Shown piece after piece: positions 1 through 13,867 of a stretch of 64,000 bases of DNA. The position numbers and the translations under genes were made by a program. The DNA is from Chamaelirium japonicum (Eukaryota > Streptophyta > Magnoliopsida > Liliales > Melanthiaceae). Every line of letters starts with the position of its first letter. Within the stretch, counting starts at the first letter, position 1. The notes below the pieces were generated by a model. The model had not been told where the DNA came from. It did no database searches and saw only the letters and a list, made by a program, of their open reading frames with translations. Where the stretch lies: positions 55,094,972-55,158,971 of the forward strand of contig OX393557.1 in the NCBI GenBank assembly GCA_947650365.1, read 5' to 3'.

Positions 1-3000
1 AATGAATTAGAATGGATCGTTTTAGTGAATGCGAATGGATCGTGTGAATGAATTAGAATGGATTGTACGAATGAATTAGAATGGATCGTACGAATGAATT
101 AGATTGGATCGTATTAATGAATTAGAATGGATCGTGCGAATGAATTAGAATGGATCTTACGAATGAATTAGAATGGAACATATAGATTGTGCGAATGAAT
201 TAGAATGGATCGTACGAATGAGTTAGAATGGATCGTACGAATGAATTAGAATGGATCGTACGAATGAGTAAGAATGGATCGTACGAATGAAATAGAATGG
301 ATCGTATGAATGAATTAGAATGGATACGTGCGAATGAATTCGAATTGATCGTACGAATGAATTAGAATAGATTGTGCGAATGAATTAGAATGGATCGTAC
401 GAATGAATTGGAATGGATACATTCGTGCGAATGAATTAGAATGGATCGTACGAATGAAATAGAATGGATCGTGCGAATGAATTAGAATGGATCGTACGAA
501 TGAATTAGAATGGATCGTACGAATGACTTAGAATGGATCGTTCGAATGAATTAGAATAGATTGTGCGAATGAATTAGAATGGATCGTACGAATGAATTAG
601 AAAGGATACATTCGTGCGAATGAATTAGAATGGATCGTATGAGTGTGAATGAATTAGAATGGATTGTGCGAATGAATTAGAATGGATCGTACGAATGAAT
701 TAGAATGGATCGTACGAATGAATTAGAATGGATACATTCGTGCAAAAGAATTAGAATGGATTGTATGAATGAATTAGAATGGATCGTGCGAATAAATTAG
801 AATGGATCGTATGAATGAATTAGAATAGATCATGCGAATGAATTAGAATGGATCATACGAATGAATTAGAATGGATTGTGCGAATGAATTAGAATGGATC
901 GTACGAATGAATTAGACTGGATTGTACGAAGGAATTAGAATGGATCATGCGAATGAATTAGAATAGATCATACGAATGAATTAGAATAGATCGTACGAAT
1001 GAATTAGAATGGATACATTCGTGCAAAAGAATTAGAATGGATTGTATAAATGAATTAGAATGGATCGTTTGAGTGAATGCGAATGGATCGTGCGAATGAA
1101 TTAGAATGGAATGAATTAGAATGGATTGAATTAGAATGAATCGTACGAATGAATTAGAATGGATCGTACGAATGAATTAGAATGGATCGTACGAATGAAA
1201 TAGAATGGATCGTATGAATGAAATAGAATGGATCGTATGATTGAATTAGAATGGATACATTCGTGCGAATCCATTCTATTTCATTCATACGATCCATTCT
1301 AATTCATTCGCACGATCCATTCTAATTCATTCATACGATCCATTCTAATTCCTTCGTACGATCCATTCTAATTCATTCGTACGATCCATTCTAATTCATT
1401 CGCACGATCCATTCTAATTCATTCGTACGATTCATTCTAATTCTATCCATTCTAATTCATTCCATTCTAATTCATTTGCACGATCCATTCGCATTCACTC
1501 AAACGATCCATTCTAATTCATTCATACAATCCATTCTAATTCATTCATACGATCCATTCTAATTCATTCGTACGATCCATTCTAATTCATTCATACAATC
1601 TATTCTAACTCATTCGTAGGATCGTGCGAATGAATTAGAATGGATCGTGCGAATGAGTTAAAATGGATCGTACGAATGAATTAGAATGGATCGAACGAAT
1701 GAATTAGAATGGATCGTACGAATGAATTAGAAAGGATACATTCGTACAAATAAATTAGAATGGATCGTACGAATGAATTAGAGTGGATACATTCGTACAA
1801 ATGAATTAGAATGGATCGTACGAATGAATTAGAATGGATCGTACGAATGAATTAGAATGGATCGTACGAATGAATTAGAATGGATTGAATTAGAATGAAT
1901 CGTACGAATGAATTAGAATGAATCATACCGTACGAATGAATTAGAATGGATCATACGAAAGAATTAGAATGGATCGTACGAAGGAATTAGAATGGATCGT
2001 ACGAAGGAATTAGAATGGATAGTACGAATGAATTAGATTGGATCTTACGAATGAATTAGAATGGATCGTACGAATGAATTAGAATGGATCGTACGAAGGA
2101 ATTAGAATGGATCGTACGAATAAATTAGAAAGGATACATTAGCATTCATTCGTACAATCCATTCTAATTCCTTCATCGCACGATCCATTCTAATTCATTC
2201 ATACGATCCATTCTAATTTATTCGCACGATCCATTCTAATTCATTCATACAATCCATTCTAATTCATTCGCACAATCTATTCTAATTCATTCGAACGATC
2301 CATTCTAATTCATTCGCACGATCCATTCTAATTCATTCATACGATCCATTCTATTTCATTCGTACGAAGGAATTAGAAAGGATCGTACGAATGAATTAGA
2401 ATGGATTGTACGAATGAATTAGAAAGGATACATTCGAATTCATTCGTACGATCCATTCTAATTCATTCGTACGATCTATATTCTAATTCATTCGCACGAT
2501 CCATTCTAATTCATTTGTACGATCCTTTCTAATTCCTTCGTACGAATGAAATAGAATGGATCGTATGAATGAATTAGAATGGATCGTGCGAATGAATTAG
2601 AATGGATCGTTCGAATGAATTAGAATAGATTGTGCGAATGAATTAGAATGGATCGTACGAATGAGTTAGAATGGATCGTGCGAATAAATTAGAATGGATC
2701 GTATGAATGAATTAGAATGGATCGTGCGAATGAATTAGAATATGGATCGTATGAAGGAATTAGAATGGATCGTACGAATGAATGCGAATGTATCCTTTCT
2801 AATTCATTCGTACGATCCATTCTAATTCCTTCGTACGATCCATTCTAATTCATTCGTACGATCCATTCTAATTCATTCGCACGATCCATTCTAATTCATT
2901 CGTACGATCCAATCTAATTCATTCGTACTATCCATTCTAATTCCTTCATACGATCCATTCTAATTCCTTCGTACGATCCATTCTAATTCATTCGTACGAT

Positions 3001-6000
3001 CCATTCTAATTCCTTCGTATGATCCATTCTAATTCATTCGTACGGTATGATTCATTCTAATTCATTCGTACGATTCATTCTAATTCAATCCATTCTAATT
3101 CATTCGTACGATCCATTCTAATTCATTCGTACGATCCATTCTAATTCATTCGTACGATCCATTCTAATTTATTTGTACGAATGTATCCACTCTAATTTAT
3201 TCGTACGATCCATTCTAATTCATTTGTACGAATGTATCCTTTCTAATTCATTCGTACGATCCATTCTAATTCATTCGTACGATCCATTCTAACTCATTCG
3301 CACGATCCATTCTAATTCATTCGCACGATCCTACGAATGAATTAGAATGGATTGTGCGAATGGATTAGAATGGATCATACGATTGAGTAAGAATGGATTG
3401 TACGAATGAAATAGAATAGATCGTACGAATTAATTAGAATGGATCATGCTAATGAATTAGAATTGATCGTACGAATGAATTAGAATAGATTGTGCGAATG
3501 AATTAGAATGGATACATTCGTGCGAAAGAATTAGTATGGATCGTAATTATAAATTAGATTGGATCGTATAAATGAATTAGAATGGATCGTACGAATGAAT
3601 TAGAATGGATCGTGCTAATGAATTAGAATGGATCGTGCGAATGAATTAGAATGGATCATGCGAATGAATTAGAATGGATCGTACGAATGTATTAGAATGG
3701 ATCGTTCGAATGAATTTGAATAGATTGTGCGAATGAATTAGCATGGATCGTACGAATGAATTAGAATGGATCGTGCGAATAAATTAGAATGGATCGTATG
3801 AATGAATTAGAATGGATCGTGCGAATGAATTAGAATATGGATCGTACGAAGGAATTAGAATGGATCGTACGAATGAATTCGAATGTATCCTTTCTAATTC
3901 ATTCGTACGATCCATTCTAATTCCTTCGTATGAATTAGAATGGATCGTACGAATGAATTAGAATGGATCGTACGAATGAATTAGAATGGATCGTTCGAAT
4001 GAATTAGAATAGATTGTGCGAATGAATTAGAATGGATCGTACGAATGAATTAGAAAGGATACATTCGTGCGAATGAATTTGAATGGATCGTATGAGTGTA
4101 AATGAATTAGAATGGATCGTGCGAATGAATTAGAATGGATCGTATTAATGAATTAGAATGGATCGTGCGAATGAATTAGAATGGATCGTACGAATGAGTA
4201 AGAATGGATCGTGCGAATGAATTAGAATGGATCATATGAATGAATTAGAATGGATCGTATGAATGAATTAGAATGGATCGTGCGAATAAATTAGAATGGA
4301 TCGTACGAATGAATTAGAATGGATCGTACGAATGAATTAGAATGGATCATACGAATGAATTAGAATGGATTCATTCGTGCGAATGAATTAGAATGGATCG
4401 TACGAATGAGTAAGAATGGATCGTACGAATGAATTAGAATGGATTGAATTAGAATGAATCGTACGAATGAATTAGAATGGATCGTACGAATGAATTAGAA
4501 TGGATCGTACGAATGAATTAGAATGGATTGAATTAGAATGAATCGTACGAATGAATTAGAATGAATCATACCGTACGAATGAATTAGAATGGATCATACG
4601 AAGGAATTGGAATGGATCGTGCGAATAAATTAGAATGGATCGTATGAATGAATTAGAATAGATTGTGCGAATGGATTAGAATGGATCATACGATTGAGTA
4701 AGAATGGATTGTACGAATGAAATAGAATAGATCGTACGAATGAATTAGAATGGATCGTGCGAATAAATTAGAATGGATCGTATGAATGAATTAGAATGGA
4801 TCGTGCGAATGAATTAGAATATAGATCGTACATATGAATTAGAATGGATCGTATGAATGAATTAGAATGGATCGTGCGAATGAATTAGAATGGATCGTAC
4901 GAATGAAATAGAATGGATTCGCACGAATGTATCCATTCTAATTCATTCGTACGATCCATTCTAATTCATTCGTACAATCCATTCTAATTCATTCGCACGA
5001 TCCATTCGCATTCACTCAAACGATCCATTCTAATTCATTCATATGATCCATTCTAATTCATTCATACAATCCATTCTAATTCATTCGTACGATCCATTCT
5101 AATTCATTCGCACAATCTATTCTAATTCATTCGTACGATCCATTCTAATTCATTCGCACGATCCATTCTAATTCATTCGTACGATCCATTCGATCCATTC
5201 TAATTAATTCATACGATCCATTCTAATTCATTTGCACGAAGGTATCCATTCTAATTCATTCGTACTATCCATTCTAATTCCTTCGTACGATCCATTCTAA
5301 TTCCTTCGTACGATGCATTCGAATACATTCGTGCGAATCCATTCTATTTCATTCGTACGATCCATTCTAATTCATTTGCACGATCCATTCTAATTCATTC
5401 GTACGATCCATTCTAATTCATTCGTACGATCCATTCTAATTCATTCGTACGATCCATTCTAATTCAGTCGCACAATCCATTCTAATTCATTCGCACAATC
5501 CATTCGCATTCATACCGTACGAATGAATTAGAATGGATCATACGAAGGAATTAGAATGGATCGTACGAATGAATTAGAATGGATCGTACGAATGAATTAG
5601 AATGGATCGTACGAAGGAATTAGAATGGATCGTACGAAGGAATTAGAATGGATAGTACGAATGAATTAGAATGGATACCTTCGTGCAAATGAATTAGAAT
5701 GGATCGTACGAATGAGTAAGAATGGATCGTGCGAATGAATTAGAATGGATCGTACGAATGAAATAGAATGGATTCGCACGAATGTATCTATTCTAATTCA
5801 TTCATACGATCCATTCTAATTCATTCGTATGATCCATTCTAATTTCTTCGTATGATCTATTATAATTCCTTCGTACGATCCATTCTAATTCATTCATACG
5901 ATCTATTCTAATTCTTTCGCACGAATGTATCCATTCTAATTCATTCGTACGATCCATTCTAATTCCTTCGTACGATCCATTCTAATTCATTCGTACGAAT

Positions 6001-6425
6001 GAATTAGAATGAATTGTACGAATGAATTAGAATGGATTGAATTAGAATGGATCGTACGATAAGAATGGATCGTACGAAGGAATTTGAATGGATCGTACGA
6101 AGGAATTAGAATGGATAGTACGAATGAATTAGAATGGATACCTTCGTGCAAATGAATTAGAATGGATCGTACGAATGAGTAAGAATGGATCGTACGAATG
6201 AAATAGAATGGATCGTATGAATGAATTAGAATGGATCGTGCGAATGAATTAGAATGGATCGTACGAATGAATTAGAATAGATTGTGCGAATGAATTACAA
6301 TGGATCGTACGAATGAATTAGAATGGATCGTACGAATGAATTAGAATGGATCGTACGAATGAATTAGAATGGATCGTGCGAATGAATTAGAATGGATCGT
6401 ACAAATGAAATAGAATGGATTCGCA
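1..6425. repeat. Satellite segment with short alternating blocks
   Basis: Monomers alternate between the two strands in blocks of about 50 bp to 1.3 kb. Approximate plus-oriented blocks are 1-1269, 1619-2142, 2366-2435, 2541-2790, 3334-3885, 3931-4920, 5514-5775 and 5998-6425. The gaps between them are minus-oriented. Boundaries were read by eye to within about 10 bp. Two inversion junction types that recur elsewhere are present: ATTCGTGCGAATCCATTC near 1265 and GAATTCGAATGTATCC-like near 2788 and 3885. Confidence 0.85.
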
Positions 6426-7155
6426 CGAATGTATCCATTCTAATTCATTCGTACGATCCATTCTAATTCATTCATATGATCCATTCTAATTCATTCGTAC
6501 GATCCATTCTAATTCATTCGTACGATCCATTCTAATTCATTCGCACAATCTATTCTAATTCATTCATACGATCCATTCTAATTCATTCGCATGATCCATT
6601 CTAATTCATTTATACGATCCATTCTATTTCATTCATACGATCCATTCTTACTCATTCGTATGATCCATTATAATTCATTTGCACGAAGGTATCCATTCTA
6701 ATTCATTCGTACGATCCATTCTAATTCATTCGCACGATCCATTCTAATTCATTCATACGATCCAGTCTATTTCATTCGTACGATCCATTCTAATTCATTC
6801 GCACGATCCATTCTAATTCATTCATACGATCCATTCTAATTCATTCGTACGATCCATTCTAATTCATTCGTACGATCCATTCTAATTCATTCGCAGGATC
6901 CATTCTAATTCATTCATACGATCCATTCTATTTCATTCGTACGATCCATTCTTACTCATTCGTACGATCCATTCTAATTCATTTGCACGAAGGTATTCAT
7001 TCTTACTCATTCGCACAATCCATTCTAATTCATTCGCACGAATGTATCCATTCTAATTCATTCGTACGATCCATTCTAATTCATTCAGATGATCCACTCT
7101 AATTCATTCATACGATCCATTCTAATTCATTCGTACGATCCATTCTAATTCATTC

Positions 7156-10100
7156 GGATCGTGCGAATGAATTAGAATGGATCGTACGAATGAATTAGAA
7201 TGGATCGTATGAAGGAATTAGAATGGATCGTACGAAGGAATTAGAATGGATAGTACGAATGAATTAGAATGGATACCTTCGTGCAAATGAATTAGATTGG
7301 ATCGTACGAATGAGTAAGAATGGATCGTACGAATGAAATAGAATGGATCGTATGAATGAATTAGAATGGATCGTGCGAATGAATTAGAATGGATCGTACG
7401 AATGAATTAGAATAGATTGTGCGAATGAATTAGAATAGATTGTGCGGATGAATTAGAATGGATCGTACGAATGAATTAGAATGGATCGTACGAATGAATT
7501 AGAATGGATCATACGAAGGAATTAGAATGGATCGTTTGAGTGAATGCGAATGGATCGTGCGAATGAATTAGAATGGATTGTACGAATGAATTAGAATAGA
7601 TCGTACGAATGAATTAGAATGGATACATTCGTGCGAATCCATTCTATTTCTTTCGTACGATCCATTCTAATTCATTCGCACGATCCATTCTAATTCATTC
7701 ATACGATCCATTCTAATTCATTCGTACGATCCATTCTAATTCATTCGTACGATCCATTCTAATTCATTCGCACAATCCATTCTATTTCATTCGTGCGAAT
7801 GAATTAGAATGGATACATTCGTGCGAATGAATTAGAATGGATCGTATGAATAAATTAGAATGGATCGTACGAATGAATTAGAATAGCTTGTGCGAATGAA
7901 TTAGAATGGATCGTACGAATGAATTAGAATGGATCGTACGAATGAATTAGAATGGATCGTATGCATGAATTAGAATGGATCGTGCGAATGAATTAGAATG
8001 GATCGTACGAATGAATTAGAATGGATCGTACGAAGGAATTAGAATGGATCGTACGAATGAATTAGAATGGATCGTACGAATGAATTAGAATAGATTGTGC
8101 GAATGAATTAGAATAGATTGTGCGGATGAATTAGAATGGATCGTACGAATGAATTAGAATGGATCGTACGAATGAATTAGAATGGATCATACGAAGGAAT
8201 TAGAATGGATCGTTTGAGTGAATGCGAATAGATCGTGCGAATGAATTAGAATGGATTGTACGAATGAATTAGAATAGATCGTACGAATGAATTAGAATGG
8301 ATACATTCGTGCGAATCCATTCTATTTCTTTCGTACGATCCATTCTAATTCATTCGCATGATCCATTCTAATTCATTCGTACGATCCATTCTAATTCATT
8401 CGTACGATCCATTCTAATTCATTCGTACGATCCATTCTAATTCATTCGTACGATCCATTCTAATTCATTCGCACAATCTATTCTAATTCATTCGCACAAT
8501 CCATTCTATTTCATTCGTACGATCCATTCTAATTCATTCGTATGATCTATTCTAATTTATTCGCATGATCCATTATAATTCATTCATACGATCCAATCTA
8601 ATTCATTCGTTCGATCCATTCTAATTCTTTCGCACGAATGTATCAACTCTAATTCATTCGTACGATCCATTCTAATTCATTCATACATGTACAAATGAAT
8701 TAGAATGGATACATTCGTGCGAATGAATTAGAATGGATCGTATGAATAAATTAGAATGGATCGTACGAATGAATTAGAATAGCTTGTGTGAATGAATTAG
8801 AATGGATCGTACGAATGAATTAGAATGGATCGTACGAATGAATTAGAATGGATCGTATGCATGAATTAGAATGGATCGTGCGAATGAATTAGAATGGATC
8901 GTACGAATGAATTAGAATGGATCGTATGAAGGAATTAGAATGGATCGTATGAATGGATACGAATGGATCGTGCGAATGAATTAGAATGGATTGTTCGAAT
9001 GAATTAGAATGGATCGTACGAATGAATTAGAATTGATCGTATGAATAAATTAGAATGAATCGTACGAATGAATTACAATGGATCGTACGAATGAATTAGA
9101 ATGGATCGTACGAATGAATTAGAATGGATCGTACGAATGAATTAGAATGGATACATTCGTGCGAAAGAATTACAATGGATCGTATGAATGAATTAGATTG
9201 GATCGTATTAATGAATTAGAATGGATCGTGCGAATGAATTAGAATGGATCGTACGAATGAATTAGAATGGATCGTACGAATGACTTAGAATGGATCGTTC
9301 GAATGAATTAGAATAGATTGTGCGAATGAATTAGAATGGATCGTACGAATAAATTAGAAAGGATACATTCGTGCGAATGAATTAGAATGGATCGTATGAG
9401 TGTGAATGAATTAGAATGGATCATGCGAATGAATTAGAATGGATCGTATTAATGAATTAGATTGGATCGTGCGAATGAATTAGAATGGATCGTACGAATG
9501 AGTAAGAATGGATCGTGCGAATGAATTAGAATGGATTGTACGAATGAATTAGAATGGATCGTACGAATGAATTAGAATGGATACATTCGTGTGAATCCAT
9601 TCTATTTCATTCGTACGATCCATTCTAATTCATTCGCACGATCCATTCTAATTCATTCATACGATCCATTCTAATTCATTCGTACGATCCATTCTAATTC
9701 ATTCGTACGATCCATTTTAATTTATTTGCACAATCTATTCTAATTCATTCGTACGATCCATTCTAATTTATTCGCACGATCCATTCTAATTCATTCATAC
9801 AATCCATTCTATTTCATTCGTACGATCCATTCTTACTCATTCGTACGATCCATTCTAATTCATTTGCACGAAGGTATCCATTCTAATTCATTCGTACTAT
9901 CCATTCTAATTCCTTCGTACGATCCATTCTAATTCCTTCGTACAATCCATTCTAATTCATTCGCACGATCCATTCTAATTCATTCATACGATCCATTCTA
10001 TTTCATTCGTACGATCCATTCTTACTCATTCGTACGATCCATTCTAATTCATTTGCACGAAGGTATCCATTCTAATACATTTGTACTATCCAATCTAATT

Positions 10101-13100
10101 CCTTCGTATGATCCATTCTAATTCATTAGAATGGATCGTACGAATGAGTAAGAATGGATCGTACGAATGAATTAGAATGGATTGAATTAGAATGAATCGT
10201 ACGAATGAATTAGAATGGATCGTACGAATGAATTAGAATGGATCGTACGAATGAATTAGAATGGATTGAATTAGAATGAATCGTACGAATGAATTAGAAT
10301 GAATCATACCGTACGAATGAATTAGAATGGATCATACGAAGGAATTAGAATGGATCGTACGAATGAATTAGAATGGATCGTACGAATGAATTAGAATGGA
10401 TCGTACGAAGGAATTAGAATGGATCGTACGAAGGAATTAGAATGGATAGTACGAATGAATTAGAATGGATACCTTCGTGCAAATGAATTAGAATGGATCG
10501 TACGAATGAGTAAGAATGGATCGTACGAATGAAATAGAATGGATCGTATGAATGAATTAGAAAGGTTCGTGCGAATGAATTAGAATGGATCGTAAGAATG
10601 AATTAGAATAGATTGTGCGAATGAATTAGAATGGATCGTACGAATGAGTTAGAATGGATCGTACGAATGAATTAGAATGGATCGTATGAATGAATTAGAA
10701 TGGATCGTGCGAATGAATTAGAATGGATCGTACGAATGAAATAGAATGGATTCGCACGAATGTATCCATTCTAATTCATTCGTACGATCCATTCTAATTC
10801 ATTCGTACAATCCATTCTAATTCATTCGCACGTCCATTCTAATTCATTCGTATGATACATTTTTATTCATTCGCACGATCCAATCTAATTCATTCGTACG
10901 ATCCATTCTAATTCATTCATACATGTACGAATGAATTAGAATGGATACATTCGTGCGAATGAATTAGAATGGATCGTATGAATGAATTAGATTGGATCGT
11001 ATGCATGAATTAGAATGGATCGTGCGAATGAATGAGAATGGATCGTACGAATGAATTAGAATGGATCGAACGAATGAATTAGAATGGATACATTCGTGCA
11101 AAAGAATTAGAATGGATTGTATGAATGAATTAGAATGGATCGTACGAATGAATTAGAATGGATCGTATGAATGATTTAGAATGGATCGTATGAATGAAAT
11201 AGAATGGATCGTACGAATGAATTAGAATGGATCGTGCGAATGAATTAGAATGGATCGTACGAATGAATTAGAATGGATCGTACGAAGGAATTAGAATGGA
11301 TAGTACGAATGAATTAGAATGGATACCTTCGTGCAAATGAAATAGAATGGATCGTACGAATGAATTAGAGTAGATTGTGCGAATGGATTAGAATGGATCA
11401 TACGATTGAGTAAGAATGGATTGTACGAATGAAATAGAATAGATCGTACGAATGAATTAGAATAGATCGTACGAATGAATTAGAATGGATCGTTCGAATG
11501 AATTAGAATAGATTGTGCGAATGAATTAGAATGGATCGTACGAATGAATTAGAATGGATCGTGCGAATAAATTAGAATGGATCGTATGAATGAATTAGAA
11601 TGGATCGTGCGAATGAATTAGAATATGGATCGTACGAAGGAATTAGAATGGATCGTACGAATGAATTCGAATTTATTGTACGAATGAAATAGAATGGATC
11701 GTACGAATGAATTAGAATGGATCGTGCGAATGAATTAGAATGGATCGTACGAATGAATTGGAATGGATACATTCGTGCGAATGAATTAGAATGGATCGTA
11801 CGAATGAAATAGAATGGATCGTTTGAGTGAATTAGAATAGATTGTGCGAATGAATTAGAGTGGATCGTACGAATGAATTAGAATGGATCGTGCGAATAAA
11901 TTAGAATGGATCGTATGAATGAATTAGAATGGATCGTGCGAATGAATTAGAATATAGATCGTACGAATGAATTAGAATAGATTGTGCGAATGAATTAGAA
12001 TGGATCGTATGAATGAATTAGAATGGATCGTACGATCTATTCTAATTCATTCATGCAATCCATTCTAATTCATTCGTACGAAGGAATTAGAAAGGATCGT
12101 ACGAATGAATTAGAATGGATCGTACGAATGAATTAGAAAGGATACATTCGAATTCATTCGTACGATCCATTCTAATTCATTCGTACGATCTATATTCTAA
12201 TTCATTCGCACGATCCATTCTAATTCATTCGTACGATCCATTCTAATTCATTCGCACGATCCATTCTAATTCATTCGCACGATCCATTCTAATTCATTCA
12301 TACAATCCATTCTAATTCTTTTGCACGAATGTATCCATTCTAATTCATTCGTACGATCCATTCTAATTCATTCGTACGATCCATTCTAATTCATTCGCAC
12401 GAATGTATCAACTCTAATTCATTCGTACGATCCATTCTAATTCATTTATACATGTACGAATGAATTAGAATGGATACATTCGTGCGAATGAATTAGAATG
12501 GATCGTGCGAATGAATTAGAATGGATCGTACGAATGAATTAGAATGGATCGTATGAATGAATTAGAATGGATCGTACGAATGAATTAGAATAGATTTTGC
12601 GAATAAATTAGAATGGATCGTACGAATGAATTAGAATGGATCGTACGAATGAATTAGAATGGATCGTACGAATGAATTAGAATGGATCGTACGAATGAAT
12701 TAGAATGGATCGTGCGAATGAATTAGAATGGATCGTACGAATGAAATAGAATGGATTCGCACGAATGTATCCATTCTAATTCATTCGTACGATCCATTCT
12801 AATTCATTCGTACAATCCATTCTAATTCATTCGCACAACCCATTCGCATTCACTCAAACGATCCATTCTAATTCATTCATATGATCCATTCATTAATCAT
12901 TCGCATGAATGTATCCATTCTAATTCATTCGTACGATCCATTCTAATTCATTCGTACGATCCATTCTTACTCATTCGTACGATCCATTCTAATTCATTCG
13001 TTCGATCCATTCTAATTCATTCGTACGATCCATACTAATTCATTCGCACGATCCATTCTAATTCATGCGAATGAATTAGAATGGATTGTGCGAATGAATT

Positions 13101-13867
13101 AGAATGGATCGTACGAATGAAATAGAATGGATTCGCATGAATGTATCCATTCTAATTCATTCGTATGATCCATTCTAATTCATTCATACGATCCATTCTA
13201 ATTCATTCGTACGATCCACTCTAATTTATTCGTACGATCCATTCTAATTCATTCGCACAATCTATTCTAATTCATTCGTACGATCCATTCTAATTCATTC
13301 GCACGATCCATTCTAATTCATTTATACGATCCATTCTATTTCATTCATACGATCCATTCTTACTCATTCGTACGATCCATTCTAATTCATTTGCATGAAG
13401 GTATCCATTCTAATTCCTTCGTACGATCCATTCTAATTCATTCGCACGATCCATTCTAATTCATTCATACGATCCATTCTATTTCATTCGTACGATCCAT
13501 TCTAATTCATTCGCACGATCCATTCTAATTCATTCATACGATCAATTCTAATTCATTCGTACGATCCATTCTAATTCATTCGTACGATCAATTCTAATTC
13601 ATTCGCACGATCCATTCTAATTCATTCATACGATCCATTCTATTTCATTCGTACGATCCATTCTTACTCATTCGTACGATCCATTCTAATTCATTTGCAC
13701 GAAGGTATTCATTCTTACTCATTCGCACAATCCATTCTAATTCATTCGCACGAATGTATCCATTCTAATTCATTCGTACGATCCATTCTAATTCATTCAT
13801 ATGATCCACTCTAATTCATTCATACGATCCATTCTAATTCATTCGTACGATCCATTCTAATTCATTC
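7156..13867. repeat. Higher-order satellite unit, copy A (~6.7 kb)
   Basis: This is the first copy of a large repeat unit that returns in the same order of block sizes and orientations from 13868. Shared landmarks include the start at an ATTCGGATCGTG junction, palindromic TACATGTA junctions at 8684, 10920 and 12449, and an identical 66-codon open frame at 11572-11772 (minus strand) that returns at 17669-17869, 6097 bp later. Copy A is longer than copy B because about 680 bp near its start is duplicated. Plus blocks inside it are about 7156-7628, 7791-8308, 8687-9594, 10129-10752, 10927-12027, 12080-12145, 12454-12757 and 13066-13136. Confidence 0.85.
7376..8735. repeat. 680-bp tandem duplication inside copy A
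   Basis: A pair of direct copies about 680 bp apart. The landmark GGATCGTTTGAGTGAATGCG occurs near 7525 and again near 8205, each followed by a plus-to-minus switch (7628 and 8308). Copy B has only one such switch, at 14365, so the duplication probably arose after copies A and B separated, or was lost from B. Confidence 0.75.

Noticed and set aside
11572-11772. 66-codon minus-strand open frame, repeated at 17669-17869
   Set aside because: Translated satellite (repeating FIRTIHSNSF-like peptides). Its repetition reflects the 6-kb higher-order copy, not a gene.
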